A DNA stretch of 64,000 nt from Microbacterium sp. SA39 (GCF_000967865.1 NZ_JXRU01000037.1:62001-126000); one strand, 5' to 3'; positions 6,823 through 16,549 are shown, counted from the first letter of the stretch. The notes: generated from the letters alone by a model not told the origin. Translations and numbers: made by a program.

Positions 6823-9800
6823 ATGGGTCGAACACCCCTCCGGATGGCAGCAGCCACCACCCTGGCGACGCTGTTCATCGCATCGACGGCAACCGCAGGT
6901 TACGCGGCGGAGGAGGTGACGCACCCCGTTCCCATCGGCGGCACCCCCGGCCACTACATCGTCGTGATGAAGGCCGATCCCCTCGCCAGCTACACAGGCG
7001 ATGTGAAGGGCCTCAAGGCCACCAAGCCTGCCGAGGGCGAGCAGCTCGAGACGCAGTCGCAGGATTCCCAGCGCTACGTCGAGCATCTCGAGACCGAGCA
7101 GACCGACCTCGCCACGCAGGTGGGCATCACGCCCGACACGACCTATCAGGTCGCGCTGAACGGATTCAGCGCCGACCTCACCGGCGAACAGGTCGACGAG
7201 CTCCGTGCCTCGAAAGACGTGTACGCCGTCTATCCCGATGAGATCCGGCACCCTGTCGCCCAGACCTCGACCGACTTCCTCGGTCTCGGCGACGACCGCA
7301 AGGGCCGTGGCGGAGTCTGGCAGCAGACCGGCGGCGTCGACAAAGCAGGCGAGGGCGTCGTCGTCGGTGTGATCGACACCGGCATCGCGCCGGAGCATCC
7401 GTCCTTCACGGGCAAGAAGCTCAAGAAGCAGAACAAGCAGCAGAACCGTCACAAGGGCAACCAGCCCTACACCGACGGCTCCTTCGTGTACTTCGACAAG
7501 TCCGACGGCGGGCAGTTCCAGTCCCCGATCGTCGAAGCGCAGGACTGGGACAGGAGCGACTACTCGTCCAAGCTCATCGGCGGCCAGTACTTCTACCGGG
7601 GTGCTGAGGCAGCGGGCTTCGACTTCCAGTACGACTACCTCTCGCCGCGCGACGGCGACGGACACGGCTCGCACACCGCCAGCACCGCAGCCGGCAACTT
7701 CAAGGTCGCGGCATCCGTCGAAGGCGTCGACCTCGGCACCGTCTCCGGCGTCGCCCCCGGCGCCAAGGTCGCCGCGTACAAGGCCTGCTACGTGGGCCCC
7801 GACACCGCCGTCACCACCGACGACATCTGCGCTCTCAGCGACCTCGTCGCCGCGATCGATCAGGCCGTCGCCGACGGCGTCGACGTGATCAACTACTCGA
7901 TCGGCGGAGGATCGGCCACCACCGTCATGTCCCCGGAGGACCTCGCGTTCATGAGCGCAGCGGCCGCAGGCGTCTTCGTCGCGGTCAGCGCCGGCAACGA
8001 CGGTCCCGACCCGGCGACGGCCGACCATGCCTCGCCCTGGTACACGACCGTCGCGGCATCCACCATCCCGACGTGGGAGGGCACGGTGCAGTTCGAAGGC
8101 TTCGAACAGGCCGGCGCCTCGGTGAGCGTGCCGTTCGGCGAGACCGTGACCGGTCCGTCGATCTATGCGGGGGATGCTGCGGCAGCCGGCGCCGCCGCCG
8201 CCGACGCCGCCCTCTGCGTACCAGGGGCGCTCGACCCGGCCGAGATCGCAGGACGCATCGTCGTCTGCGATCGCGGAGGCAACGCGAGAGCGGAGAAATC
8301 TCAGGTCGTGAAGGATGCCGGTGGCATCGGCATGGTCCTCGTGAACGTGCCGGGGGGTGCGGATTCGCTCGACAACGACTTCCACGCCGTCCCGGCCGTG
8401 CACCTCAGCTCGGTGCACCGCGCGGCCGTGCTCGCCTATGTGCAGGGCGGCACCGATCGCCCGATCTCGCTGGTCGGCGAGAACACCACGGGTGTGACCA
8501 CGCCGACGCCGCAGATCGCCGGGTTCTCGAGCCGCGGCCCGATGCTCGCCGACGGCAGCGATGTGCTGAAGCCGGATGTCACGGCTCCCGGTGTCGCGAT
8601 CCTCGCGGCGACCGACAACGCTCCGGGAGAGGAGCCGACGTTCGGCATCCTCTCGGGCACCTCGATGTCGTCGCCGCATGTCGCAGGTCTCGGCGCGCTG
8701 TATCTCGGTGAGCGTCCGAAGGCGACGCCCGCCGAGGTCAAGTCGGCCATGATGACGACCGCCTACGACACGGTGCTCGCGGATGGCTCGCCGAACACGA
8801 ACCCGTTCGAGCAGGGTGCCGGTCACGTCGACCCGACGCGCTTCTTCAACCCGGGTCTGCTGTACCTCAACGGTGCGAAGGACTGGGCCGCGTTCCTCGA
8901 CGGCAAGGGTCTCTCGGACTTCCCGGGGATCGAGCCGATCGACGGCAGCGATCTGAACCAGGCGTCGATCTCGATCGGCACGCTGGCAAGCGCGCAGACC
9001 GTGACGCGGTCGGTCACCTCGACCGAGAAGGGCGTCTTCACGGCCAAGGCCTCGGTGCCCGGCGTGAACGTGAAGGTCACCCCGCAGCAGCTGACGTTCG
9101 ACAAGCCCGGGCAGACGAAGACCTTCACGGTGACGTTCGACAACGCCAGCGCTCCGGTCGAGCAGTGGGCGACCGGATCGCTCGTCTGGACCAGCGCGAA
9201 GAACACGGTGCGCTCGCCGATCGCGGTGTTCCCGGTGACGGCGGATGCTCCGGCTGAGGTCACGGGCTCAGGCGTCGACGGCAGCACAACGGTCGAGGTC
9301 ACCCCCGGCCTCACCGGGGAGCTCCCACTGAACCTGTCCGGACTCGCCGCGTTCGAGCTGCTCGCCGACCCGGACAATCCAGTCGAGGGCCACTCAGGTG
9401 ACGAGAACTCCGGAGACGCCGACAAGGACGTCGCCTGGATCGTCGATGTGCCCGAGGGCACCACGCTCTCGCGCTTCGACCTCGACTCGTCGGACGACGA
9501 CGGCAGCGACCTCGACCTCACCGTGTACCGCGTGGTGAGCGCCGACGACCTGCAGTACTACCAGCGCTGGCAATCGGCATCCGGATCGGCGGACGAGAGG
9601 GTCACGATCCCCGCGCCCACCGCCGGCACCTACCTCGTGGTGGCGAACATCTACTCGACGACGGGCCCGATGACGTGGGACATGACCTACGCCAACGTGC
9701 TGCCGGCCGGCGAGGGTGCTCTCACCGCGACGCCGAACCCGCTCTCGGTGGTCCGCGGTGAGAAGACGAGCTACCAGCTCGGCTGGACGGGTCTCACTCC

Positions 9801-10047
9801 GGGAGCGCGCTACCTCGGGCTCGTGCAGTACGGCGACTCGGAGGTCCGCACGATCCTGACGGTCGACGCACCGGCAGCGGCGGATGTTCCCGAGACGGAA
9901 GCACCGGAGACGGAGGCTCCCGAGACGGAGACCCCGCCGACCGAGGCCCCGGAGACGGAGGCCCCGCCGACCGAGGCGCCGCCGACGGAAGCACCGCCGA
10001 CCGAGGCCCCGCCGACGGAAGCCCCGGAGACGGCGAAGCCGGAGTAA
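6823..10047 (+). CDS. Secreted subtilisin-like serine protease (peptidase S8) with inhibitor I9 and PA domains
   Basis: A 1,074-residue exported protease. Residues 1-30 form a signal peptide with a likely cleavage after GYAA. An I9 propeptide follows (starting HYIVVMKAD). The S8 catalytic triad is intact: Asp185 (GVIDTG), His281 (DGHGSHTA) and Ser614 (GTSMSSPH). A PA domain is inserted between His and Ser, with the stretch RIVVCDRGG. Fn3-like and beta-sandwich regions follow, then a C-terminal tail of TEAPP/ETEAP repeats (about residues 1020-1074). No LPXTG sorting motif or terminal membrane helix is visible, so release or wall association through the tail is open. The ATG at 6823, preceded by GGGAGAAG, fits the signal peptide; the longer open frame upstream is rejected. 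Confidence 0.92.
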   Translation: MGRTPLRMAAATTLATLFIASTATAGYAAEEVTHPVPIGGTPGHYIVVMKADPLASYTGDVKGLKATKPAEGEQLETQSQDSQRYVEHLETEQTDLATQVGITPDTTYQVALNGFSADLTGEQVDELRASKDVYAVYPDEIRHPVAQTSTDFLGLGDDRKGRGGVWQQTGGVDKAGEGVVVGVIDTGIAPEHPSFTGKKLKKQNKQQNRHKGNQPYTDGSFVYFDKSDGGQFQSPIVEAQDWDRSDYSSKLIGGQYFYRGAEAAGFDFQYDYLSPRDGDGHGSHTASTAAGNFKVAASVEGVDLGTVSGVAPGAKVAAYKACYVGPDTAVTTDDICALSDLVAAIDQAVADGVDVINYSIGGGSATTVMSPEDLAFMSAAAAGVFVAVSAGNDGPDPATADHASPWYTTVAASTIPTWEGTVQFEGFEQAGASVSVPFGETVTGPSIYAGDAAAAGAAAADAALCVPGALDPAEIAGRIVVCDRGGNARAEKSQVVKDAGGIGMVLVNVPGGADSLDNDFHAVPAVHLSSVHRAAVLAYVQGGTDRPISLVGENTTGVTTPTPQIAGFSSRGPMLADGSDVLKPDVTAPGVAILAATDNAPGEEPTFGILSGTSMSSPHVAGLGALYLGERPKATPAEVKSAMMTTAYDTVLADGSPNTNPFEQGAGHVDPTRFFNPGLLYLNGAKDWAAFLDGKGLSDFPGIEPIDGSDLNQASISIGTLASAQTVTRSVTSTEKGVFTAKASVPGVNVKVTPQQLTFDKPGQTKTFTVTFDNASAPVEQWATGSLVWTSAKNTVRSPIAVFPVTADAPAEVTGSGVDGSTTVEVTPGLTGELPLNLSGLAAFELLADPDNPVEGHSGDENSGDADKDVAWIVDVPEGTTLSRFDLDSSDDDGSDLDLTVYRVVSADDLQYYQRWQSASGSADERVTIPAPTAGTYLVVANIYSTTGPMTWDMTYANVLPAGEGALTATPNPLSVVRGEKTSYQLGWTGLTPGARYLGLVQYGDSEVRTILTVDAPAAADVPETEAPETEAPETETPPTEAPETEAPPTEAPPTEAPPTEAPPTEAPETAKPE

Positions 10048-10056
10048 GCCCCCACT

Positions 10057-10172
10057 GTTTCGTCTCGCTTCGCTCGCTCAACGACCGGGCTCCTCCCTCC
10101 CGGTCGTTGAGCGAGTGGCACTTCGACTCGCCGGGGCTCGCTCAGCGCGGGTCTCCGCGAGGGAGACGAAAC
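10057..10172. repeat. Class A REP-like composite palindrome, intergenic
   Basis: An outer GTTTCGTCTC (10057-10066) pairs with GAGACGAAAC at the right end. Inside, CGCTCAACGACCGGG (10075-10089) pairs exactly with 10099-10113 around a 9-nt loop. Related sequence occurs inside the ECF ATPase gene. It may also terminate transcription after the protease gene. Confidence 0.75.
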
Positions 10173-10290
10173 GTCCACTCATCGCGTGATCGGCGCCGCT
10201 CGTCGCAGCATCCGCTCTCCGACGCGCATGCGGCACCACCGCTTTTCTAACGTGGGGGAACGCAACGTCGCGTATCCCGAGGAGACCCCC

Positions 10291-12516
10291 ATGACTGTGA
10301 CCGACCCGGACCTTCCAGCCGTCGCCCTCTCGGAGGAGCATCACGAGAAGGCGAACCGCTGGACCCTGCCGAAGATCCTCATCTGGTCGGCCATCGCCCT
10401 GCTGGGCGCCGTGGCCTGGACGATGCTCGCGATCGTCCGCGGTGAGACCGTCAACGCGATCTGGTTCGTGTTCGCGGCCGTCTGCACGTACCTGATCGGC
10501 TACCGCTTCTACTCGAAGGTGATCGAGAAGTACATCACCCGCCCCGACGACCGTCGCGCGACTCCGGCCGAGGTCAAGCAGGACGGCAAGGACTACGTCC
10601 CCACCGACCGCCGCGTGCTCTACGGCCACCACTTCGCCGCCATCGCCGGCGCCGGCCCGCTCGTCGGCCCGGTGCTCGCCGCGCAGATGGGCTACCTCCC
10701 CGGCACGATCTGGATCATCGTGGGCGTCGTGCTCGCCGGTGCGGTGCAGGACTACACCGTGCTCTTCTTCTCGATGCGCCGCGGCGGACGCACGATCGGT
10801 CAGATGGCCCGGCAGGAGCTCGGCAGGATCGGCGGCACCGCCGCGATCATCGCGTCCCTCCTGATCATGCTGATCATCGTCGCGATCCTCGCCCTCGTCG
10901 TCGTCAACGCCCTCGGCGAGAGCCCGTGGGGCGTCTTCTCGGTCGCGATGACCATCCCGATCGCGATCTTCATGGGCGTCTACCTGCGCTTCCTGCGTCC
11001 GGGCAAGGTCACCGAGGTCTCGCTCATCGGCTTCGTGCTGCTGATGGCCGCGATCATCGGCGGAGGTCAGGTCGCGGCGACCGACTGGGGTCAGGCGATC
11101 TTCACCCTCGACCGCACCACGATCGCGTGGGGCATCATCATCTACGGCTTCATCGCCGCGGTGCTCCCGGTCTGGCTGCTGCTCGCACCGCGGGACTACC
11201 TGTCGACCTTCATGAAGATCGGCGTGATCGTGATGCTCGCCGGTGCGATCATCCTGGTGCGTCCCGAGATCACCGTCCCCGCCGTCAGCATCTTCGGCGA
11301 GAACGGGATGGGTCCGGTGTTCGCGGGCCCGCTCTTCCCGTTCCTGTTCGTGACGATCGCCTGCGGAGCGCTGTCGGGCTTCCACGCCCTGATCGCCTCC
11401 GGCACCACTCCGAAGCTCATCGAGAAGGAGCGCCAGTCGCGCTTCATCGGCTACGGCGGCATGCTCATGGAGTCGTTCGTCGCGATCATGGCGCTGGTCG
11501 CCGCGATCTCGATCGACCAGGGCATCTACTTCGCCATGAACGCCCCGGCGGCGGCGACAGGAGGCACGGTCGAAGGTGCCGTCGCCTTCGTGAACTCGCT
11601 GGGGCTGACCGGCGTGAACCTCACGCCCGAGATGCTCACCGGAACAGCGGATGCTGTCGGCGAGGAGATCGTCTCCCGCACCGGCGGCGCACCGACTCTC
11701 GCGCTCGGACTTGCGACCATCATGCAGCAGGCCTTCGGCGGGCAGGCCCTCATGGCGTTCTGGTACCACTTCGCGATCATGTTCGAGGCGCTGTTCATCC
11801 TCACCGCGGTGGACGCCGGCACCCGTGTCGCGCGCTTCATGCTGCAGGACTCGATCGGCGCCTGGTTCCCGAAGTTCCGTGACGTGACGTGGCGTCCCGG
11901 TGTCTGGATCTGCACCGCGATCATGGTGGCAGGCTGGGGAGCGATCCTCATCCTCGGCGTCACCGACCCGCTCGGCGGCATCAACACCTTCTTCCCGCTG
12001 TTCGGCATCGCGAACCAGCTGCTCGCCGCGATCGCGCTCGCCGTGGTGCTGGCCATCGTGGCCAAGCGCGGCCCGTCGTACTTCACGTGGCTCTGGATCA
12101 TCGGCCTCCCGCTCGCGTTCACCGCGGTCGTCACCATCACGGCGTCGCTGTACAAGATCCTCTCGCCGGTCCCCGCCATCGGCTACTGGGCGAACCACTT
12201 CAAGTACGTGGCCGCTCGTGACTCGGGCGACGACACCCTCGGCGCCCCGGAGGTGCTCGATGCCGTCATCCGGAACACGGCCGTCCAGGGCACGCTGTCG
12301 ATCATCTTCGTCACCCTCGCGGTCATCGTCATGATCACCGCCGTGATCGCGACGATCACGGCGATCCGCAACGGCGGCGGTGAGAACACCGAGGACGAAC
12401 CCGTGGCCTCGCGACGCTTCGCCCCGGCCGGCTTCCTGCCGAACGCCGCCGAGCGCGAGCTCGAGAAGCAGTGGGAGCCGATCCTCGCCGAGGACCGCAA
12501 GGCGTCGAGCCACTGA
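10291..12516 (+). CDS. cstA: Carbon starvation protein A, pyruvate/peptide uptake permease
   Basis: A 741-residue polytopic membrane protein with the full CstA pattern, including GHHFAAIAGAGPLVGPVLAAQ and the following AVQDY stretch. In Enterobacteria CstA and its paralogue BtsT import pyruvate (and peptides for CstA) with the help of the small YbdD/YjiX protein. The ATG at 10291 is chosen because it is preceded by GAGGAG and because the hydrophilic upstream extension lacks homology. The stop overlaps the start of the ybdD-like gene (TGATG), and a LytS/LytTR sensor pair follows, matching the known pyruvate-sensing arrangement. Confidence 0.92.
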   Translation: MTVTDPDLPAVALSEEHHEKANRWTLPKILIWSAIALLGAVAWTMLAIVRGETVNAIWFVFAAVCTYLIGYRFYSKVIEKYITRPDDRRATPAEVKQDGKDYVPTDRRVLYGHHFAAIAGAGPLVGPVLAAQMGYLPGTIWIIVGVVLAGAVQDYTVLFFSMRRGGRTIGQMARQELGRIGGTAAIIASLLIMLIIVAILALVVVNALGESPWGVFSVAMTIPIAIFMGVYLRFLRPGKVTEVSLIGFVLLMAAIIGGGQVAATDWGQAIFTLDRTTIAWGIIIYGFIAAVLPVWLLLAPRDYLSTFMKIGVIVMLAGAIILVRPEITVPAVSIFGENGMGPVFAGPLFPFLFVTIACGALSGFHALIASGTTPKLIEKERQSRFIGYGGMLMESFVAIMALVAAISIDQGIYFAMNAPAAATGGTVEGAVAFVNSLGLTGVNLTPEMLTGTADAVGEEIVSRTGGAPTLALGLATIMQQAFGGQALMAFWYHFAIMFEALFILTAVDAGTRVARFMLQDSIGAWFPKFRDVTWRPGVWICTAIMVAGWGAILILGVTDPLGGINTFFPLFGIANQLLAAIALAVVLAIVAKRGPSYFTWLWIIGLPLAFTAVVTITASLYKILSPVPAIGYWANHFKYVAARDSGDDTLGAPEVLDAVIRNTAVQGTLSIIFVTLAVIVMITAVIATITAIRNGGGENTEDEPVASRRFAPAGFLPNAAERELEKQWEPILAEDRKASSH

Positions 12517-12758
12517 TGAGCGAGACACAGGCGGATGCCGCGACCACCCACCCTCTGCGCACGCTCGCGCGTGCCGCAGGGCGGGTGGGCCGCGGCATCC
12601 GCTGGTACATGACGACGCTGATGGGCGACACGGCCTACGCGACGTATGTCGCGCACCACCGGCGGGAGCATCCCGGGGAGGAGCCGATGACCGAGCGGCA
12701 GTTCTGGCGGCAGAAGATGGATGACCAGGACCGCAATCCCGGCGCCCGCTGCTGCTGA
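12516..12758 (+). CDS. CstA-associated small protein, YbdD/YjiX family (DUF466)
   Basis: An 80-residue protein starting with the ATG of the TGATG overlap with cstA. It contains the family core WYMTTLMGDTAYATYV, the later P-M-T-E-R-Q-F-W-R block and the hallmark C-terminal end R-C-C. Members are required for or enhance transport by CstA-type permeases. The genetic coupling here supports that role. Confidence 0.88.
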   Translation: MSETQADAATTHPLRTLARAAGRVGRGIRWYMTTLMGDTAYATYVAHHRREHPGEEPMTERQFWRQKMDDQDRNPGARCC

Positions 12759-12779
12759 GACAAGGGCTGCCGACCTCTT

Positions 12780-12785
12780 TATGCT
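12780..12785 (+). promoter_or_regulatory. -10 box TATGCT of a probable leaderless histidine kinase gene
   Basis: TATGCT ends 6 nt before the ATG at 12792, which would place the transcription start on the A of the start codon. No ribosome binding site is visible. Inference. Confidence 0.5.
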
Positions 12786-12791
12786 GAACGC

Positions 12792-13985
12792 ATGACTGAC
12801 GTCGTTCTCGCTGCCGTGCTGGGCGTGATCGGCGGCGTGGTCCTGACCGTGCTGCTGCTGCTGGCACGTCGTCTCGCGCGCGGGGCGACGGATCTCGGCA
12901 GCGACGCGGAGCAGGGCGCCCTGCGCGCGCTGCATCACGCGAGTCTCGCAGCTCCGCACCTGCGCGCAGGGCTCGCGGCGCCGGAGGTCGTCAAGGCCGC
13001 CCGTCACCTGCGTGTGCTGCTCGGCAGCACGGCGGTCGCGATCGTCAGCGCCGAGGGCACCGTGTCGTTCGACGGCGCGTCCGACGGCCTCGAGTCCGCC
13101 GCTCTCCGCATCGCCACGCAGGTCACCGGGTCCCGCCGTCGGCAGGTGTTCCCCTCGCCGGATCGGGAGGACGACCTCGAGGCGGTCGGTGCGCCGATCC
13201 TCGTCGGTGGGCGGATCGTCGGCGTGGTCGTCGCGTTCGCCGCCCCGGTGCGCGCCGCTCTCGTGCGCGCCGCCGAGGAGGTCGCGGACTGGTGCGCCGC
13301 GCAGGTCGAGCTCGGCGACCTCGACGCCTCGCGCACTCAGCTCGCCGAGGCGGAGCTGCGCTCGCTCCGGGCGCAGATCTCGCCGCACTTCATCTACAAC
13401 GCGCTCACCGCCATCGCCTCCTTCATCCTCACCGACCCGGCGCGGGCCCGCGAGCTCGTGCTCGAGTTCGCGGACTTCACCCGCTACTCGTTCCGCCGTC
13501 GCGGCGAGTTCACCACGCTCTCCGAAGAGCTCGGCAGCATCCACTCCTACCTCGAGCTCGAGCGGGCACGGTTCGGCGACCGGCTGCGCGTCACCCTGCG
13601 GATCGCGCCGGAGACACTCGCCACCGTCATCCCGTTCCTCTCGGTGCAGCCTCTGGTCGAGAACGCCGTGCGCCACGGGTTGGAACCCGGCGAGGGCGGC
13701 GGCGAGATCCGCATCAGCTCCCGCGACGACGGCACGCATACCGAGATCGCCGTCGAGGACGACGGGGTCGGGATGGATCCGGAGGCGCTGCGCACCACAC
13801 TCACCGCCGGCGACGACGGTCTGCACGTGGGGCTCCGCAACGTCGACACGCGCCTCCGCCAGCTCTACGGCGCCGAAGGCGGACTGGTCGTCGAGACCAA
13901 CACGGGCGCGGGTACCCTGGTGCGCATGCGGGTGCCGAAGTCGCAGCCGCTGCATGACCCGCTGCACGATCCGGAGAACGCATGA
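12792..13985 (+). CDS. Sensor histidine kinase, LytS/BtsS-like (His_kinase PF06580 type)
   Basis: A 397-residue kinase with one N-terminal membrane helix (about residues 3-25), a GAF-like middle region, the PF06580 phosphoacceptor box RAQISPHFIYNAL with His199, and a C-terminal HATPase domain (VENAVRHGL, VEDDGVGMD). It overlaps the response regulator gene by 4 nt. In E. coli the relatives BtsS and YpdA sense pyruvate and control pyruvate transporters; its place directly behind cstA-ybdD and before an SSS symporter supports carboxylate sensing here. The N-terminus is much shorter than in BtsS, so the sensing mechanism must differ. Confidence 0.88.
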   Translation: MTDVVLAAVLGVIGGVVLTVLLLLARRLARGATDLGSDAEQGALRALHHASLAAPHLRAGLAAPEVVKAARHLRVLLGSTAVAIVSAEGTVSFDGASDGLESAALRIATQVTGSRRRQVFPSPDREDDLEAVGAPILVGGRIVGVVVAFAAPVRAALVRAAEEVADWCAAQVELGDLDASRTQLAEAELRSLRAQISPHFIYNALTAIASFILTDPARARELVLEFADFTRYSFRRRGEFTTLSEELGSIHSYLELERARFGDRLRVTLRIAPETLATVIPFLSVQPLVENAVRHGLEPGEGGGEIRISSRDDGTHTEIAVEDDGVGMDPEALRTTLTAGDDGLHVGLRNVDTRLRQLYGAEGGLVVETNTGAGTLVRMRVPKSQPLHDPLHDPENA

Positions 13986-14701
13986 TCGACGTCCTCGTCG
14001 CCGACGACGAGAAGCCGGCGCTGGACGAGCTCGTCCACCTGCTGCGTAGCGACGAGCGCATCGGCGAGATCCTCACCGCGACGAGCGGTGCGGATGCCCT
14101 GCGCCAGCTGTCGGCCCGCGCGGTGCAGATCGCCTTCCTCGACATCCACATGCCCGGGCTCACCGGCACCGAGCTCGCGCGTGCCCTGCTCGGCCTCGCC
14201 CATCCGCCGGCGGTGGTGTTCGTGACGGCAGACGACGCCCGTGCCGTCGAGGCTTTCGAGCTGCGCGCCGCCGACTACCTGCTGAAGCCCGTCAGAGCCC
14301 AGCGGCTGCGCAGCGCCGTCGATCGGGTCGTCGAACTCGGCGACGCGGCGAAGGCCAGCGACGACGAGATGCTCCCTGTCACGGTCGGGTCGGCCGTGCG
14401 CTTCGTGCGGCGGAACGACGTGCGCTGGGTGCAGGCGCAGGGCGACTACTCCCGGTTGCACACCGGTGACGGCGCGGGGCATCTGGTCCGCATCCCGATC
14501 TCAGAGCTCGAGACCCGATGGACGGATGCCGGATTCCTCCGCATCCACCGCTCTTCTCTGGTGCGCATCGCGGCCGTGACCGAGGCGCGCCTGTCCGGCG
14601 CCGACCCCTCGGTCTCGATCGGCGATCTGTCGCTTCCGGTCAGCAGGCGCATGGTTCCGGCGGTGCGCGAGGCCCTCCTGCGCGGCGAGAGCTCCGGATG
14701 A
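13982..14701 (+). CDS. LytTR-family response regulator
   Basis: A 239-residue regulator: receiver domain with phosphoacceptor Asp54 (FLDIHMPG) and conserved Lys in LLKPV, then a LytTR DNA-binding domain (about residues 135-235, with RWVQAQGDYSRLHT and FLRIHRSSLVR). It is the cognate partner of the LytS-like kinase, with which it overlaps by 4 nt. LytTR regulators bind pairs of direct repeats; the likely targets are cstA and the downstream SSS symporter operon. Its stop overlaps the start of the DUF485-like gene. Confidence 0.9.
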   Translation: MIDVLVADDEKPALDELVHLLRSDERIGEILTATSGADALRQLSARAVQIAFLDIHMPGLTGTELARALLGLAHPPAVVFVTADDARAVEAFELRAADYLLKPVRAQRLRSAVDRVVELGDAAKASDDEMLPVTVGSAVRFVRRNDVRWVQAQGDYSRLHTGDGAGHLVRIPISELETRWTDAGFLRIHRSSLVRIAAVTEARLSGADPSVSIGDLSLPVSRRMVPAVREALLRGESSG

Positions 14702-15087
14702 GCGGGGGCAGCGGACGGGAGACGCCCAAGCGCGTGCGGGTGACGGCCGACCTGCCCGCCCGGCGGCCGGCGACCTTCACCCGCGGCATCGCCCTGCCCG
14801 GCTCGCCGGTGGACGAGGCGGATGCCGTCTACGCACGCGCGCTCATGCGCAGCCAGCTTCGCCTGGCGCTCGGCACCGTCGCGGGCTTCGTGCTCGTGGT
14901 GGTCGCGCTGACGCTGACGATCGCCCTGATCCCCGAGATCGGCGAAGTGGTGATCTGGGGTGTGCCGCTGTCGTGGTTGCTGCAGGCGTATGCGTTCTAC
15001 CCGGTCATCCTGGTGTTCGCCGTGCTCCATGTGCGCACCGCGGCCCGCAACGAACGGCGCTACCGGGCACTTCGGGAGCGCGAGTGA
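14698..15087 (+). CDS. DUF485-like small membrane protein, partner of the SSS symporter
   Basis: A 129-residue protein with a basic N-terminal tail and two membrane helices (about residues 58-82 and 92-112) separated by a short loop. DUF485 proteins are typically encoded directly before acetate/pyruvate symporters of the ActP/MctC type, as here. The ATG at 14698 overlaps the response regulator stop (ATGA), and its own stop overlaps the symporter start (GTGA). The assignment rests on size, topology and context rather than strong motifs. Confidence 0.7.
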   Translation: MSGGSGRETPKRVRVTADLPARRPATFTRGIALPGSPVDEADAVYARALMRSQLRLALGTVAGFVLVVVALTLTIALIPEIGEVVIWGVPLSWLLQAYAFYPVILVFAVLHVRTAARNERRYRALRERE

Positions 15088-16541
15088 ACGCCGTCATGGA
15101 CCTCGTGGGCGTCGCCTTCGTCGTCGTCGCGACGCTGCTCATCGGCGTCTACGGGTTGCGCATCTCTCGCACGACCGGTGACTTCTTCGTCGCCTCCCGC
15201 ACGGTGCGGCCGGTGTGGAACGCCTCCGCGATCAGCGGCGAGTACCTCTCGGCCGGGACGTTCCTCGGGCTGTCGGGCCTGGTGCTGCTCGACGGGGCCC
15301 GCGGCTTCTGGTTCCCGATCGGCTATGCGGCGGGCTATCTGCTGGTGTTGGCTTTCGTCGCCGCCCCGCTCCGTCGCAGCGGCGCGTACACGATCCCCGA
15401 TTTCATGGAGGCGCGACTGGAGTCGACGGCCGCCCGCCGGGTCACCAGCGTCGCGGTGCTCGTGATCGGCTGGCTGTACATCGTGCCGCAGCTGCACGGA
15501 GCCGGCATCACCCTGCTCGTCGTCGCCGGTGTGCCCGCGTGGGTCGGCGCAGTGACGGTCGCGGTGCTGGTCGCTGCGGCCGTGGCGGCGGGCGGCATGC
15601 GTGCCATCACCTACGTGCAGGCGTTCCAGTACTGGCTCAAGCTCACCGCCCTCCTCGTACCGGTGGTGTGCATAGCCTTCGCGCTCGGCGGCGGCCCGCA
15701 CGACTTCGACCCGGCGCTGGTCTTCCCGGCCGAGGCAGGGCCTTCGGGGTTCGACGCGTACGAGACGGCATCCCTGCTGCTGGCTCTGCTGCTGGGGACC
15801 ATGGGACTCCCGCACGTGCTGGTGCGGTTCTACACGAGTCCGACCGGAGTGTCGGCGCGACGGACCACCGTGATCGTGATCGTCATGGTCAGCGCGTTCT
15901 ACGCGGTGTCGAGCACGATGGGGCTGCTCGCGCGCATCGCGGCGCCCGATCTTGCGGTGCCGGGGATCGCCGACACGGTCGTGCTGCTGCTGCCGTCGCG
16001 GGTGTTCCCCGGAGTGTTCGGCGAGCTGCTGACCGCCTTGATCGTGGCCGGGGCGTTCGCCGCGTTCCTGGCGACCTCGGCCGGACTCGTGGTGTCGCTC
16101 GCCGGGGTGATCAGCCAGGACGTGTTCTCGGGATCGGTGCGCTCGTTCCGCCTGTCGGCCGTGCTCTGCGCGCTCGTGCCCCTCGCCGTCGCGCTGCTGA
16201 CGGCTCCGGCAGGGCTCGGGTCGAGCGTCGGCGTCGTGTTCGTGGTGGCCGCGTCGACCCTGTCGCCGGTGGTGCTGATGGGGGTGTGGTGGCGCGGGCT
16301 CACCGCCCGCGGCGCCGTGGCGGGGATGCTGTCCGGCGGGCTCGCCGCAGGACTCGCGCTGCTCGTGCACGCCGTGATCGGCGGCATCGGGGTCGCGGCT
16401 CCGTATCTGGCGCAGCCGGCGGCCTGGACGATTCCGCTCGCCGCCGCGGTCACCATCGTGGTGTCGCTGCTCGATCCGCATGGCCCTTCGCCGCGCGCCG
16501 ACCGCTTCCTCGCCCGGGTGCATACGCCGGAGCGCGGCTGA
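15084..16541 (+). CDS. Sodium:solute symporter (SSS family), acetate/pyruvate type (ActP/MctC-like)
   Basis: A 485-residue protein with about 13 membrane helices. SSS features include TTGDFFVASRTV and NASAISGEYLSAGTFLG near the N-terminus and GTMGLPHVLVRFYT in the middle, which are typical of the monocarboxylate branch. The GTG at 15084 overlaps the upstream stop; an ATG at 15096 is the alternative. Together with CstA, YbdD and the LytS/LytTR pair it forms a carboxylate-uptake cluster. Substrates such as acetate, pyruvate or propionate are inferred from the branch and context. Confidence 0.87.
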   Translation: MNAVMDLVGVAFVVVATLLIGVYGLRISRTTGDFFVASRTVRPVWNASAISGEYLSAGTFLGLSGLVLLDGARGFWFPIGYAAGYLLVLAFVAAPLRRSGAYTIPDFMEARLESTAARRVTSVAVLVIGWLYIVPQLHGAGITLLVVAGVPAWVGAVTVAVLVAAAVAAGGMRAITYVQAFQYWLKLTALLVPVVCIAFALGGGPHDFDPALVFPAEAGPSGFDAYETASLLLALLLGTMGLPHVLVRFYTSPTGVSARRTTVIVIVMVSAFYAVSSTMGLLARIAAPDLAVPGIADTVVLLLPSRVFPGVFGELLTALIVAGAFAAFLATSAGLVVSLAGVISQDVFSGSVRSFRLSAVLCALVPLAVALLTAPAGLGSSVGVVFVVAASTLSPVVLMGVWWRGLTARGAVAGMLSGGLAAGLALLVHAVIGGIGVAAPYLAQPAAWTIPLAAAVTIVVSLLDPHGPSPRADRFLARVHTPERG

Positions 16542-16549
16542 CCCCCTCG

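Noticed and set aside
9890-10046. Short direct repeats at the protease 3' end as a CRISPR array
   Set aside because: They are in-frame codon repeats for T-E-A-P-P units without spacers.
6823-10047. The subtilase as a mycosin of the type VII locus
   Set aside because: It has an I9 propeptide, a PA domain and a TEAP-rich tail instead of the C-terminal membrane helix of mycosins, and lies 24 kb from the locus beside unrelated genes.
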